Origin: Kolteria novifilia
GTDB taxonomy: Bacteria > Planctomycetota > Planctomycetia > Kolteriales > Kolteriaceae
Assembly (NCBI GenBank): GCA_007748055.1
Contig: CP036279.1
Location: forward strand, 6,510,001-6,574,000
Reading direction: 5' to 3'
DNA length: 64,000 nt
The translations under genes were made by a program, and so were the position numbers. The notes below the pieces were generated by a model. The model worked only from the letters and a program-made list of their open reading frames with translations. It had not been told where the DNA came from and made no database searches. Positions 34,558 through 43,311 of the stretch are shown here, piece by piece; position 1 is the stretch's first letter; every line of letters begins with the position of its first letter.

Positions 34558-35664
34558 CTACTTGCCACCTCCCTCCGACCGTGACACCTGGTCGGGGACG
34601 GCGATCCTCGCTCCGTGAATCGACGCGGCCTGCTTGCTGCCCTTGTAGTAGACGAGAAACCACTCATTGCCGCCCAGGTGCGTCATCCAGGGATAGGCCC
34701 AATCCCACTCCCCCTCCTCCTCGACGATCAGGCCGACGCGTCGCCAACGCAGTTCGTCGCGGTCGGCTTCCCAAAGAGAAACCCTCTGCACCGGCGCCCG
34801 CTCGGACACGAGAGCCAACAGCCTTCGCGGGTTGACTGGGTCGGCGACCACGAATGGACTCGGATGTACCGCCCGAGCGTCCCCTCGAAGCGCCCGTTCG
34901 GTGAAGGCCCAACTCCTCCCGTGGTCGGAACTGACGAACTGGTGATAGGCGTGGGCTTTGTTCTCCCGCGCGAGGCCCAGGAGCTTGCCACCTGACTCGA
35001 TGAAAACGGGCTCGAAGTACTTCGCGTCGGTGATCGTCTCCGGCGGCCCCCAGGTCTTCCCGTTGTCGCTCGAGGTGGCGATCCACAGCCCATCGCCTTT
35101 CGGTTGGCGATAGTGACCGCACACCGCCATCCCCTTGCCGGGAATCGGGAAGACATGCCCGAAGACGGAACCGGTCTTGTTCTCGGCGAGGGCGGAGGTG
35201 TCCACTCGCTGCCACGTCCGTCCGTTGTCGAGCGAGCGCCAGCCGAGAATCGTGTTGGCCTTCTCCCCGTGGTACGCCATGGCCAGGAGGATCAGCGCCC
35301 CATCCTCGCCGACCCCGAGCGCGACGTTGCCCAGATCGCGATACCGATCATCGTCGTCCGGGTAGTAACAGAGGAGCTCCGGAGCCGAAAAGGTCCGGCC
35401 CTGATCCGTCGAACGCGAGACCGCCAACCCGGACGCCCCTCGGTTGTGACCGACTCCGGCACTGTAGGCGACAACAAGCGTACCGTCGTCGGCACGAACG
35501 ATCTTTGGCCACGAGAGATGCCGAACCGCGTCATCGTCGGGCGCCGGCACGACCACTTTCGGGCCCTCGGTGACCAATGTCGGTTCGTCGCCGACCACCG
35601 TCACCGTTCCGGTCAGCCACAGGGCGCCGCCAAAAAAGACAGCCCTATTCAAGAACTCGTTCAT
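34558..35664 (-). CDS. Secreted sialidase-like (BNR repeat) protein
   Basis: From the ATG at 35664 (AAGGGGA upstream) the protein has 368 residues with a signal peptide (MNEFLNRAVFFGGALWLTGT). It is a six-bladed propeller of the exo-alpha-sialidase superfamily. Asp-box motifs are visible: SRSTDQGRTFSAP, WRSLDNGRTWQR, ATSSDNGKTWGPP and SSDHGRSWAF. SWPKIVRADDGTLVVAYSAG near the N-terminus is typical of planctomycetal BNR hydrolase-like proteins that sit in polysaccharide-utilisation contexts. I cannot confirm a full sialidase active site, so glycosidase activity is possible but unproven. It is a single gene, flanked downstream by 515 bp of empty sequence and upstream by a repeat array. Confidence 0.84.
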   Translation of the reverse strand: MNEFLNRAVFFGGALWLTGTVTVVGDEPTLVTEGPKVVVPAPDDDAVRHLSWPKIVRADDGTLVVAYSAGVGHNRGASGLAVSRSTDQGRTFSAPELLCYYPDDDDRYRDLGNVALGVGEDGALILLAMAYHGEKANTILGWRSLDNGRTWQRVDTSALAENKTGSVFGHVFPIPGKGMAVCGHYRQPKGDGLWIATSSDNGKTWGPPETITDAKYFEPVFIESGGKLLGLARENKAHAYHQFVSSDHGRSWAFTERALRGDARAVHPSPFVVADPVNPRRLLALVSERAPVQRVSLWEADRDELRWRRVGLIVEEEGEWDWAYPWMTHLGGNEWFLVYYKGSKQAASIHGARIAVPDQVSRSEGGGK

Positions 35665-35832
35665 CGTGTTCCCCTTGAGAGTCGTGAAGCCCAACGCGTC
35701 CAAGGCAGGGACCGCCTCCAATGAGTCGGTGACGGACGTAGGACGGAGAGCCGCATCGTAACGGCTGCCCCCACCTCTGTCACGCCTCTCGTCTCGGGAG
35801 CGAGAAATGATCGAATCCAGGCCCAACGGGCG

Positions 35833-36765
35833 GCGAGCACCGGTTGCTTCGCTACCAACTCAACGGCTAGCACCGGTTGCTTCGCTACCAACTCAACGGC
35901 TAGCACCGCTTGTTACGCTACCAACTCAATGGCTAGCACCGGTTGCTTCGCTACCGGTGCGCCGAAGGCGCTGGAAGTCTCGGACCGACCACCATCCGCC
36001 GAACAAAGACCCTTCCTCCAACATCTCCCCGCCGATCCCGCCCCAGGTTGAACCAACCTGGGCTACCCAAAGAAGAGGCTCGCACCGCTTGCTTCGCTAC
36101 CAACTCAATGGCTCGCACCGCTTGTTACGCTACCAACTCAATGGCTAGCACCGGTTGCTTCGCTACCGGTGCGCCGAAGGCGCTGGAAGTCTCGGACCGA
36201 CCACCATCCGCCGAACAATGCCCCTTCCCCAACATCTCCCCGCCGATCCCGCCCCAGGTTGAACCAACCTGGGCTACCCAAAGAAGAGGCTCGCACCGCT
36301 TGCTTCGCGACCAACTCAATGGCTCGCACCGCTTGTTACGCTACCAACTCAACGGCTCGCACCGCTTGTTACGCGACCAACTCAACGGCTAGCACCGCTT
36401 GCTTCGCTACCAACTCAATGGCTAGCACCGGTTGCTTCGCTACCGGTGCGCCGAAGGCGCTGGAAGTCTCGGACCGACCACCAACCGCCGAACAATGACC
36501 CTTCCCCAACATCTCCCCGCCGATCCCGCCCCAGGTTGAACCAACCTGGGCTACCCAAAGAAGAGGCTCGCACCGGTTGCTTCGCTACCAACTCAACGGC
36601 TAGCACCGGTTGCTTCGCTACCAACTCAACGGCTAGCACCGGTTGCTTCGCTACCGGTGCGCCGAAGGCGCTGGAAGTCTCGGACCGACCACCATCCGCC
36701 GAACAATGCCCCTTCTCCAACATCTCCCCGCCGATCCCGCCCCAGGTTGAACCAACCTGGATTCG
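35833..36765. repeat. Nested hairpin repeat array (33-bp units inside 211-277-bp higher-order units)
   Basis: The basic unit is GCTAGCACCGGTTGCTTCGC followed by TACCAACTCAACG (33 bp), with variants GCTCGCACCGCTTGTTACGC. Higher-order units begin at 35932, 36144, 36421 and 36632. In those, the core closes as CACCGGTTGC/GCTACCGGTG. The phrase GCCGAAGGCGCTGGAAGTCT follows, then CGCCGATCCC and a second palindrome CCAGGTTG..CAACCTGG. The same two palindromes recur alone at 20.9-21.1 kb and 39.19 kb. Frames across the array are artefacts. It separates the divergent BNR and TIM-barrel genes. Confidence 0.92.
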
Positions 36766-36915
36766 CCACGAGGGAGAGACTTGGCCCCTCCCTCGCCGTT
36801 GCGCCACGATGCCCGTATGAAAGCACGTGGTCATTTGAGGGATTCACCGGGAGAACCGTCACCTCGGCGCCGTGCCGGGGCGATCGCGCACCAACTCTCC
36901 GGCGGGGGGACGAAC

Positions 36916-37830
36916 ATGAGTACGAGCAGACGTCAGTTCCTGAAGCGTTCACTTCTGGCAACCGGTTCGCTGGCCGTCGGCGCCTTTGGGTCGGCACTTG
37001 CCGCGGAGACAAAGAAGGGCTTCGAGATTTCCCTGGCCGAGTGGTCGCTCCACTTGGCGCTTCAGGGCAAGTCCGACCAGAAGATCACCAACCTCGACTT
37101 CGCCCGCGTCGCCAAGGAGCAGTGCGGCATCGACGCGATCGAGTACGTCAACACCTTCTTCAAGGACGCCTCGTCCGACTACCTGAAGCAACTCAACAAG
37201 GTCGCCGACGACTACGGGGTCAAGCAACTGCTCATCATGGTCGATCGCGAGGGCAACCTCGGCGACCCCGACAAGAAGAAGCGGGCCCAAGTCGTCGACA
37301 ACCACAAGAAGTGGGTCGATGCCTCGAAGGAACTCGGCGGGCACTCGATTCGCGTCAACGCCCGCAGCAAGGGCTCCTACGACGAACAGATGAAGCTCGC
37401 CGCCGACGGGCTGGCCCAACTCTGCGAGTACTCCTCCAAGCAGAACATCAACGTCTTGGTCGAGAACCACGGCGGGCTGAGTTCGAATGGCGCCTGGCTC
37501 GCGGGCGTCATGAAGGAGGTCGACTCCCCCTTCTGCGGCACGCTGCCCGATTTCGGGAACTTCCGCATCGGCGACGGCAAGATGTACGACCGCTACAAGG
37601 GTGTCAAAGAGCTGATGCCCTGGGCGAAGGCTGTCAGCGCCAAGTCGCACGACTTCGACGAAGACGGCAACGAGACCCACACCGACTACATGAAGATGCT
37701 CAAGATTGTCCTCGACGCGGGCTATCACGGCTACGTCGGCGTCGAGTACGAGGGCAAGAAGCTTCCTGAGGTCGAAGGCATCATCGCCACCCGCAAGCTC
37801 CTCGAGAAGTGCCGCGCGACGCTGACGTAG
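36916..37830 (+). CDS. Tat-exported sugar phosphate isomerase/epimerase-like TIM-barrel protein
   Basis: From the ATG at 36916 (GGGGGGA 6 nt upstream) the protein has 304 residues. [20 protein letters not shown] is a twin-arginine signal peptide, so the folded enzyme goes outside the cytoplasm. The body is an AP-endonuclease-2 type TIM barrel as in xylose isomerase-like and IolE/hydroxypyruvate isomerase proteins. Metal-site positions are visible in [23 protein letters not shown] and GVEYEG. Exported members of this family are common in Planctomycetota. The substrate is unknown. tgt begins 194 bp downstream on the same strand. Confidence 0.87.
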   Translation: MSTSRRQFLKRSLLATGSLAVGAFGSALAAETKKGFEISLAEWSLHLALQGKSDQKITNLDFARVAKEQCGIDAIEYVNTFFKDASSDYLKQLNKVADDYGVKQLLIMVDREGNLGDPDKKKRAQVVDNHKKWVDASKELGGHSIRVNARSKGSYDEQMKLAADGLAQLCEYSSKQNINVLVENHGGLSSNGAWLAGVMKEVDSPFCGTLPDFGNFRIGDGKMYDRYKGVKELMPWAKAVSAKSHDFDEDGNETHTDYMKMLKIVLDAGYHGYVGVEYEGKKLPEVEGIIATRKLLEKCRATLT

Positions 37831-38024
37831 GGCGGCAACACGTCGACTGGAGTAACGCCCCCGCGGTGCTAACCATAGGCTGGGGCGAAGCCCTCTTCTT
37901 CCCCCCTCCTTTGTCCAAAGAGGGGATTAAGGTGGGCGCACTTCGGCGTTTCGCGATTTATCTGGATGAGAATAGAATTGGAGAAGCCCCCCTCTTCCTC
38001 CCGTCACCCCTCAGGGAACCCTAC
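37831..38024. other. Leader region of tgt with a G/C-tract palindrome
   Basis: The frame is open through this stretch, but it carries no Tgt sequence. It contains a variant of the CCCCCCTTG hairpin family at about 37901-37925 (CCTTTG..CAAAGAGGGG). I therefore treat it as untranslated leader and start tgt at 38025. Confidence 0.55.
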
Positions 38025-39140
38025 GTGTCGCTTACCTTCGAACTCCTTGCCGAAGACACCCAAACCGAAGCTCGGCTCGGCCGACTGACGCTGCCGCACG
38101 GGGTGGTCGAAACGCCGGTCTTCATGCCGGTGGGGACCCAAGCGAGCGTCAAGGGCCTGCTGCCCGAGCAGGTCGAGGCTGCGGGAGCCTCGATCATCCT
38201 GGGAAATACCTATCATCTGGCCCTGCGTCCCGGCGAGGACCGCGTCGCCCAACTCGGCGGCTTGCACCGCTTCATGAACTGGGAACGCCCCATCCTCACC
38301 GACAGCGGCGGGTACCAAGTCTTCAGCCTGGAAGATCTGCGGCAACTCGACGACGACGGAGTCCGCTTTCGCTCGCACATCGATGGACGTTGGCTCGAAC
38401 TGACGCCCGAAACGGCGGTCGCGATCCAGGAAAAACTCGGCGCCGACATCATCATGTGCTTCGATGAATGCCCCCCATCCCAGGCCCCGAAGGAGCAAGT
38501 CCTCGCGGCGGTCGAGCGAACCACCCGTTGGGCCCGGCGCTGCCGCGACGCCCTGACGAGCGAGGACCAGTCGCTCTTCGGGATCGTCCAAGGGGGCATC
38601 GACGAGGAGCTTCGCCAGCAGTCGGCCGAGCAACTCGTCGAACTCGACTTCCCCGGCTACGCGATCGGGGGCCTCAGCGTCGGCGAGCCGTCGGAGGTGA
38701 TGCTCGAAGTCGCGGCGAAGACCGCGCGTCACCTGCCAAGAACCAAGCCCAGATACCTGATGGGCGTGGGACGACCGCTCGAACTGCTCGAAGCGGTCGC
38801 GGGTGGCGTCGACATGTTCGACTGCGTGATGCCGACGCGCAACGGCCGCAACGCGACGGCGTTCACGACCCAGGGACGGCTCAAACTCCGCAACGCGTGC
38901 TACGCGGAGGACGAGCGGCCGCTCGATCCGGAATGGCCGGCTCCCTATGTGGGGCATTTCAGCCGGGCTTACATCCGCCATCTCTTCATGGCGGGGGAGA
39001 TGCTGGGGCCGATCATCGTCTCGCTGCACAACATCGCGTTCTATTGCCGCTGGATGCGTGAAATTCGCGAACGTCTGCGAGATGGGCGCTTCAACGAATA
39101 CCGGGCATCTGCTCTTGCTCGATTTGGCGACTCCCTCTAG
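38025..39140 (+). CDS. tgt: tRNA-guanine transglycosylase lacking the zinc-binding cysteines
   Basis: From the GTG at 38025 (AGGGA upstream) the protein has 371 residues, the normal bacterial length. It should exchange guanine at tRNA position 34 for the queuine precursor. Catalytic regions are intact: TDSGGYQVFSL (first Asp), GYAIGGLSVGEP, YLMGVGRP and MFDCVMPTRNGRNATAF (nucleophile Asp). However, the zinc site is missing. Where E. coli Tgt has DPECDCYTC before the SRAY motif, this protein has DPEWPAPYV (residues 301-309), so all three Cys are replaced by Trp304, Ala306 and Val309. The His ligand (SLHNIAFY) remains. No frameshift is seen. It is followed by yajC and secDF, the usual neighbours. 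Confidence 0.92.
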   Translation: MSLTFELLAEDTQTEARLGRLTLPHGVVETPVFMPVGTQASVKGLLPEQVEAAGASIILGNTYHLALRPGEDRVAQLGGLHRFMNWERPILTDSGGYQVFSLEDLRQLDDDGVRFRSHIDGRWLELTPETAVAIQEKLGADIIMCFDECPPSQAPKEQVLAAVERTTRWARRCRDALTSEDQSLFGIVQGGIDEELRQQSAEQLVELDFPGYAIGGLSVGEPSEVMLEVAAKTARHLPRTKPRYLMGVGRPLELLEAVAGGVDMFDCVMPTRNGRNATAFTTQGRLKLRNACYAEDERPLDPEWPAPYVGHFSRAYIRHLFMAGEMLGPIIVSLHNIAFYCRWMREIRERLRDGRFNEYRASALARFGDSL

Positions 39141-39364
39141 CATTGCCGCGTCTGGCTGGGTGCGTCCGTTATCGGATACCCGGCTAGCCCAGGTTGATTC
39201 AACCTGGGCACGCGAAGCGTGCAAGAGGCATTGGAAGGAGGTTGAGTCCCGGCAGGATCATCATTGCTCGAGACTTCCAGCGGCCTCGCCGCCCCGATCG
39301 CACAGCATTTCGGGGCTACCCGAGTTCGATTTGGAGACTCCCTCTAGCATTGCCGCGTCTGGCT
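39120..39364. repeat. Duplicated 38-bp segment spanning the tgt stop codon, with hairpins between
   Basis: A 38-bp segment at 39120-39157, covering the last tgt codons and stop (GACTCCCTCTAGCATTGCCG), recurs at 39327-39364 with one mismatch. Between them lie a perfect palindrome, CCCAGGTTGA-T-TCAACCTGGG at 39188-39208, and GCACGC-GAA-GCGTGC at 39209-39223. The rest of the spacer up to yajC (39519) holds no gene. Confidence 0.85.
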
Positions 39365-39518
39365 CGCTACTTTCCATACAATCGTTAAGATCGGAAGGGG
39401 CGATGGGGCGGCGACGCTGTCCCCAAGCAAGCGAACCACGGGAACCAAGCCGCCACCGCAAGGATGAAGACTCCGCGGGGTGTCGGCGGTCGGCGATTGA
39501 TGGAAACGAGAACGTTCG

Positions 39519-39929
39519 ATGGGTACGGATTGGCCGGATTTCACGCTCTTCGCTCAAGGGGATGCTGGACAAGGAGCGGTGAAAGTCGAGCCCGGCGCCG
39601 AACCCACGATCAACGCCGAGCAACCTCCGTTTTGGATCTACGTCGTCCCGTTGGCGTTGACGTTCGGCATCTTCTACTTCCTGTTCATCCTGCCCGAGAA
39701 GAAGAAGGCGCAGGAGAAGGAAGACCTGCTTGGGAATCTGAAAAAGAACGACAAAGTCGTCACTATCGGTGGCGTCTACGGAGTCGTCGCCAGCGTCAAT
39801 AAGGATGGCGAGGACGTCCTCATCAAGATCGACGAGGACAAGGATGTCAAGATGCGGGTGACCAAGACGAGCATCGCTCGGGTCATCACGGGCAAGGACG
39901 AAACCAAGGACGCCGACAAGACAGCGTGA
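39519..39929 (+). CDS. yajC: Preprotein translocase accessory subunit YajC
   Basis: This 136-residue protein has one membrane segment (about 38-58; FWIYVVPLALTFGIFYFLFI) followed at once by LPEKKKAQEKEDLLGNLKKN and DKVVTIGGVYGVVASV, the YajC signature. It associates with SecDF-SecYEG in the inner membrane. The N-terminal region before the membrane segment is longer than usual (about 37 residues, acidic). It lies between tgt and secDF, the conserved order. The spacing to secDF is 67 bp. Confidence 0.93.
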   Translation: MGTDWPDFTLFAQGDAGQGAVKVEPGAEPTINAEQPPFWIYVVPLALTFGIFYFLFILPEKKKAQEKEDLLGNLKKNDKVVTIGGVYGVVASVNKDGEDVLIKIDEDKDVKMRVTKTSIARVITGKDETKDADKTA

Positions 39930-39996
39930 AGTCTCCCGGACCCCTTCGAAGGACCGGTTGAGGCGTCGACACTTCACCACAGCATAGCTCAACACC

Positions 39997-42927
39997 ATGA
40001 AGAATCAGAAATCTCGCTGGTTTATCGTCGCGTTTCTTACCTTGATCGCCATTTGGGCGGTCAGCGCGGGCACCTACAACCTCGGTGTCGACCTCGCCGG
40101 CGGTACGATCCTCATCTATGAGGCCAACGTCGACGACGAGAAACGTAGTCTCGACATGACCGACTTGGCGGGAGCTCTCAAGGAGCGTCTCGATCCGGCC
40201 GGCCTGTTCAACTACGTCATCCGGCCGCTCGGCTCCGACCGCATCGAAATCATCATGCCCCAGGCGGAGATCGACGACGTCGATCGCGTCAAACGACTCA
40301 TCAGCACCGTCGGGCAACTCCAGTTCAAGATCGTCGCCAATCGCCGGCAACACGCCGATTTGATCGACCGGGCCGAACTCTCCTGGCCGAACAAGCTTGT
40401 CGGCGTCGAGGGTGTCTTTGTCCCCTACGGCCTCTGGCTCCCGGTGGAAGTCGGCAAGACCACGACCGCCGAGGATGTCGCCGCCGCCGAGAAGGCCTGG
40501 CCCGAAAAGCAGGTCGACAATGAACTGAAGTTCTTGCCCGCCAACAGCTTGGCGAACCTCGAGATCGATCCCGTCACCAATCTCGTCAAGACCGCCGACG
40601 ATGGCACCGAGTGGGTGCTGACCCGTTGGGACGCCGGCCGCGTCGGCATCGATCCGCAGCAGAATCTCGTTCGCGAGGACGACAAGGGCGACAAGTACGT
40701 CCTGATGTTCAACGATCAGTACGACGTTACCGGCGAGTACCTCACCCGCGTCTACCCGACGTCGGACCGTGACGCCCAACTCGCCGTCGGCTTCCAGTTC
40801 GACGCCATCGGCGAAACGAAGTTCTACAATCTGACCCGCGACTTCGAGCCCGACGAAGACGGCTACAAGAGCCAACTCGGCGTCATTCTCGACAATCGCC
40901 TTCGCTCGGCCCCGCAGCTCAACGAACGCATCGGTGGCGGCAGCGGCATCATCAGCGGCGACTTCACCCAAAACGAGATCGACGAACTCGTCCGCATCCT
41001 CGAGGCCGGCGAATTGCCGTTCGCCCTCCAGAAGGATCCGGCCAGTACCTACACGATCGGCCCGACCCTCGGCGAGGAGACTCGCTTCTACGGCCAGATC
41101 GCACTGCTGATGTCACTCGCCGTGGTGGTCGTCTTCATCCTGGTCTACTACCGCCTCGTCGGCATCGTCGCGATCATCGGCTTGGCGCTCAACATTCTCT
41201 TCACCGTCGCGCTGATGGTCATGTTCAAGGCGACGTGGACACTGCCTGGCCTGGCGGGTCTCGTGCTCACCGTCGGTATGTCGGTCGACGCGAACGTCCT
41301 CATCTACGAGCGTATCCGCGAGGAACTCGAGAACCGAGCCTCCCTCGGCATGGCGATACGTAACGGCTACGACAAAGCCTTTAGCACCATCTTTGACAGT
41401 AACACGACGACGATTTTGACCGCGATCATCCTCTTCGCGATCGGTACCGACCAAGTCAAAGGCTTCGCCGTCACCCTCATCCTCGGTATCGTCACGAGTA
41501 TGTTCTGTGCCCTGTACGTGACGCGAACGATCATCGACTGGTACTACATCACGAAGCGTCCGCGCAGCCTCAACATGATGAAGTGGCTCTCGAAGCCCGA
41601 GTACGATTTCCTCGGCATGCGTCGCGCCTGCTACCTCGGATCGGCGATCGTCATCATGGTCGGGTTGGCCTTCCTGATCGCCCGGGGAAGTTCGAACTTC
41701 GACATCGACTTCACCGGCGGCACGATGGCCGGCATCAAGCTGACCAAGGCTTCGAGTTCCGGCGACGTCTACGACACCGCTTCGGCGGTCCTTAGCGATG
41801 TCTCGGTTGAAAACATCCAAGCCGCCGGCGAGGAACCCGACACCCGCTACATCATCCGTACGACCGAGCGGGATCAGAACGAAGAGGGCAAGTCGGTCGA
41901 AGCGACAATCGCCGAAGCCTTCAAGGATCAGATCAAGCTGCCGAAGATGACCATCGGCAAGATCGATGCGATCCCCGAGGTTGTCGAGGAAACCAAGAAC
42001 GGCGACGATCAGCTCTTCAAGACTTTCCCCGGCGGTCAGTACACGACGGTCTCCTTCGACGAGCCGCGTGCCCCCGACTTCCTGCGGAACTTTCTCAACA
42101 CCGAGCTTCGCAAAGCCGACGCGTCGGTCTCCAATCCGGAGGATCTCTACGCCCTGGCCCCCGTCGGTGACCCCGCCGATACGCCGGACGGTTCGACCCA
42201 AGTGCTCGCGTACAAGGAGTACAAGGTCGCGATGAAGTCGGGTCTTGAGCAGGCGCTCACCGCCACCTCAAACACGGTTGGCCAAACGGCCCAGTTCGAC
42301 CCCTTTAGCCAGTTCGACTCGCAGGTCTCCGGTGAGACCCAGACGCGAGCCATCTGGGCGATCGCCCTAAGTTGGGCGGCGTTGATCGCATACGTCTGGT
42401 TCCGCTTCGGGTCGTGGTCGTACGGTCTGGCCGGCGTCGTGGCGATCGTGCATGACGTCTTGATCGCGGTCGGCCTGATCGCGGTCGCCTCGGCCTTCGC
42501 GGACATTCCGTTCCTCCAGTTCCTGCCGATCCACAACATCAAAATCAACCTGGTGACGATCGCCGCGTTGCTGACGCTCATCGGCTACTCGATCAACGAC
42601 ACGATCGTCATCTTCGACCGCATCCGCGAGGTTCGGGGCAAGTCGCCGCACCTGACCAAGGAGATCGTCAACCGCTCGCTCAACAACACCTTGAGCCGAA
42701 CGGTGATCACCGCGGTCACGACCTTCTTGACGGTGAGCGTGCTCTACTTCGTCGGCGGCGTGGGGCTCCAAGGTTTCGCGTTCGTCCTGATGGTCGGCGT
42801 GGTCGTCGGAACGTACAGCTCGATCTTCGTCGCCAGCCCGGTTCTTCTGGCCTTGGTGAACTGGAAGGAGAACAGCAAGGGCGGCAGCCAGTCCGGCAAG
42901 ACCTCCGCCTCCGCGGCCGCTCTGTAG
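39997..42927 (+). CDS. secDF: Fused protein translocase subunit SecDF
   Basis: This 976-residue inner-membrane protein fuses SecD and SecF. An N-terminal span is followed by YNLGVDLAGGTILIYEA (SecD D1) and a large periplasmic part with ILDNRLRSAPQLNERIGGGS. The SecD membrane block contains VLTVGMSVDANVLIYERIRE with the conserved Asp. The SecF half begins near YLGSAIVIMVGLAFLIARGS and FDIDFTGGTMAGIKL and ends with LLTLIGYSINDTIVIFDRIR, the second conserved Asp/Arg motif. It uses the proton or sodium gradient to assist Sec-dependent protein export. It is longer than typical fused SecDF (about 750 residues) because the periplasmic segments of both halves are enlarged. Confidence 0.94.
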   Translation: MKNQKSRWFIVAFLTLIAIWAVSAGTYNLGVDLAGGTILIYEANVDDEKRSLDMTDLAGALKERLDPAGLFNYVIRPLGSDRIEIIMPQAEIDDVDRVKRLISTVGQLQFKIVANRRQHADLIDRAELSWPNKLVGVEGVFVPYGLWLPVEVGKTTTAEDVAAAEKAWPEKQVDNELKFLPANSLANLEIDPVTNLVKTADDGTEWVLTRWDAGRVGIDPQQNLVREDDKGDKYVLMFNDQYDVTGEYLTRVYPTSDRDAQLAVGFQFDAIGETKFYNLTRDFEPDEDGYKSQLGVILDNRLRSAPQLNERIGGGSGIISGDFTQNEIDELVRILEAGELPFALQKDPASTYTIGPTLGEETRFYGQIALLMSLAVVVVFILVYYRLVGIVAIIGLALNILFTVALMVMFKATWTLPGLAGLVLTVGMSVDANVLIYERIREELENRASLGMAIRNGYDKAFSTIFDSNTTTILTAIILFAIGTDQVKGFAVTLILGIVTSMFCALYVTRTIIDWYYITKRPRSLNMMKWLSKPEYDFLGMRRACYLGSAIVIMVGLAFLIARGSSNFDIDFTGGTMAGIKLTKASSSGDVYDTASAVLSDVSVENIQAAGEEPDTRYIIRTTERDQNEEGKSVEATIAEAFKDQIKLPKMTIGKIDAIPEVVEETKNGDDQLFKTFPGGQYTTVSFDEPRAPDFLRNFLNTELRKADASVSNPEDLYALAPVGDPADTPDGSTQVLAYKEYKVAMKSGLEQALTATSNTVGQTAQFDPFSQFDSQVSGETQTRAIWAIALSWAALIAYVWFRFGSWSYGLAGVVAIVHDVLIAVGLIAVASAFADIPFLQFLPIHNIKINLVTIAALLTLIGYSINDTIVIFDRIREVRGKSPHLTKEIVNRSLNNTLSRTVITAVTTFLTVSVLYFVGGVGLQGFAFVLMVGVVVGTYSSIFVASPVLLALVNWKENSKGGSQSGKTSASAAAL

Positions 42928-43311
42928 GCAACCTCTTTCGTCCCCCCTTTGCTCAACGGGAAATCTCTTCCGTCCCCCCCTTGTCCAAGGGGGGAAAGAG
43001 GGGGGTCGAACGTCTCCCGATCGAGCAATCCCCTTCCCCCTCAAGCGGCCTGCCTCCACTCCAAACAAATCGCCGAGTACTCGTTGAATCTCTCGGAAGC
43101 ACCCGCTACGATCCCATCGACCGGAAGCCTCCGCCTGAGGGCTCTTGCCCTAGTTTCACCCACGCGTCTAACCCGAACCGCACCGGTAAGTTTTCCGTAG
43201 TCCGACGCAAGTCTTCCCCTACCCGACGCGATCCTGGCGGCAATACTTCCCTGACGATGCGGATTTCTTCAAGTCCGTCCCCAGTCGAATGAGCGGGGAC
43301 GGGGAGGCGTC
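42928..43311. other. Intergenic region after secDF
   Basis: About 380 bp with a G-tract hairpin near its left end (42975-42994) and otherwise nothing recognisable. GGGGAGG at about 43300-43306 is the ribosome-binding site of the LysM gene. Confidence 0.5.
42975..42994. terminator. Perfect hairpin after secDF (dispersed repeat family)
   Basis: CCCCCCTTG and CAAGGGGGG pair around TC, 47 bp after the secDF stop, followed by AAAGAGGGGGG and no T-tract. A terminator role is plausible by position, but the same block recurs at 49.2 and 50.3 kb, so it is also a mobile or amplified repeat. Confidence 0.5.

Noticed and set aside
34328-34663. Minus-strand frame of 111 codons next to the BNR gene
   Set aside because: It overlaps the end of the well-supported sialidase-like gene in another frame and has no features.
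35807-36834. ORFs of 60-150 codons inside the nested repeat array
   Set aside because: Translations are periodic in several frames and have no start signals.
37809-38024. N-terminal extension of Tgt by 72 residues
   Set aside because: The extension holds a G/C-tract hairpin repeat and no Tgt sequence; the GTG at 38025 has a good ribosome-binding site and fits the normal length.
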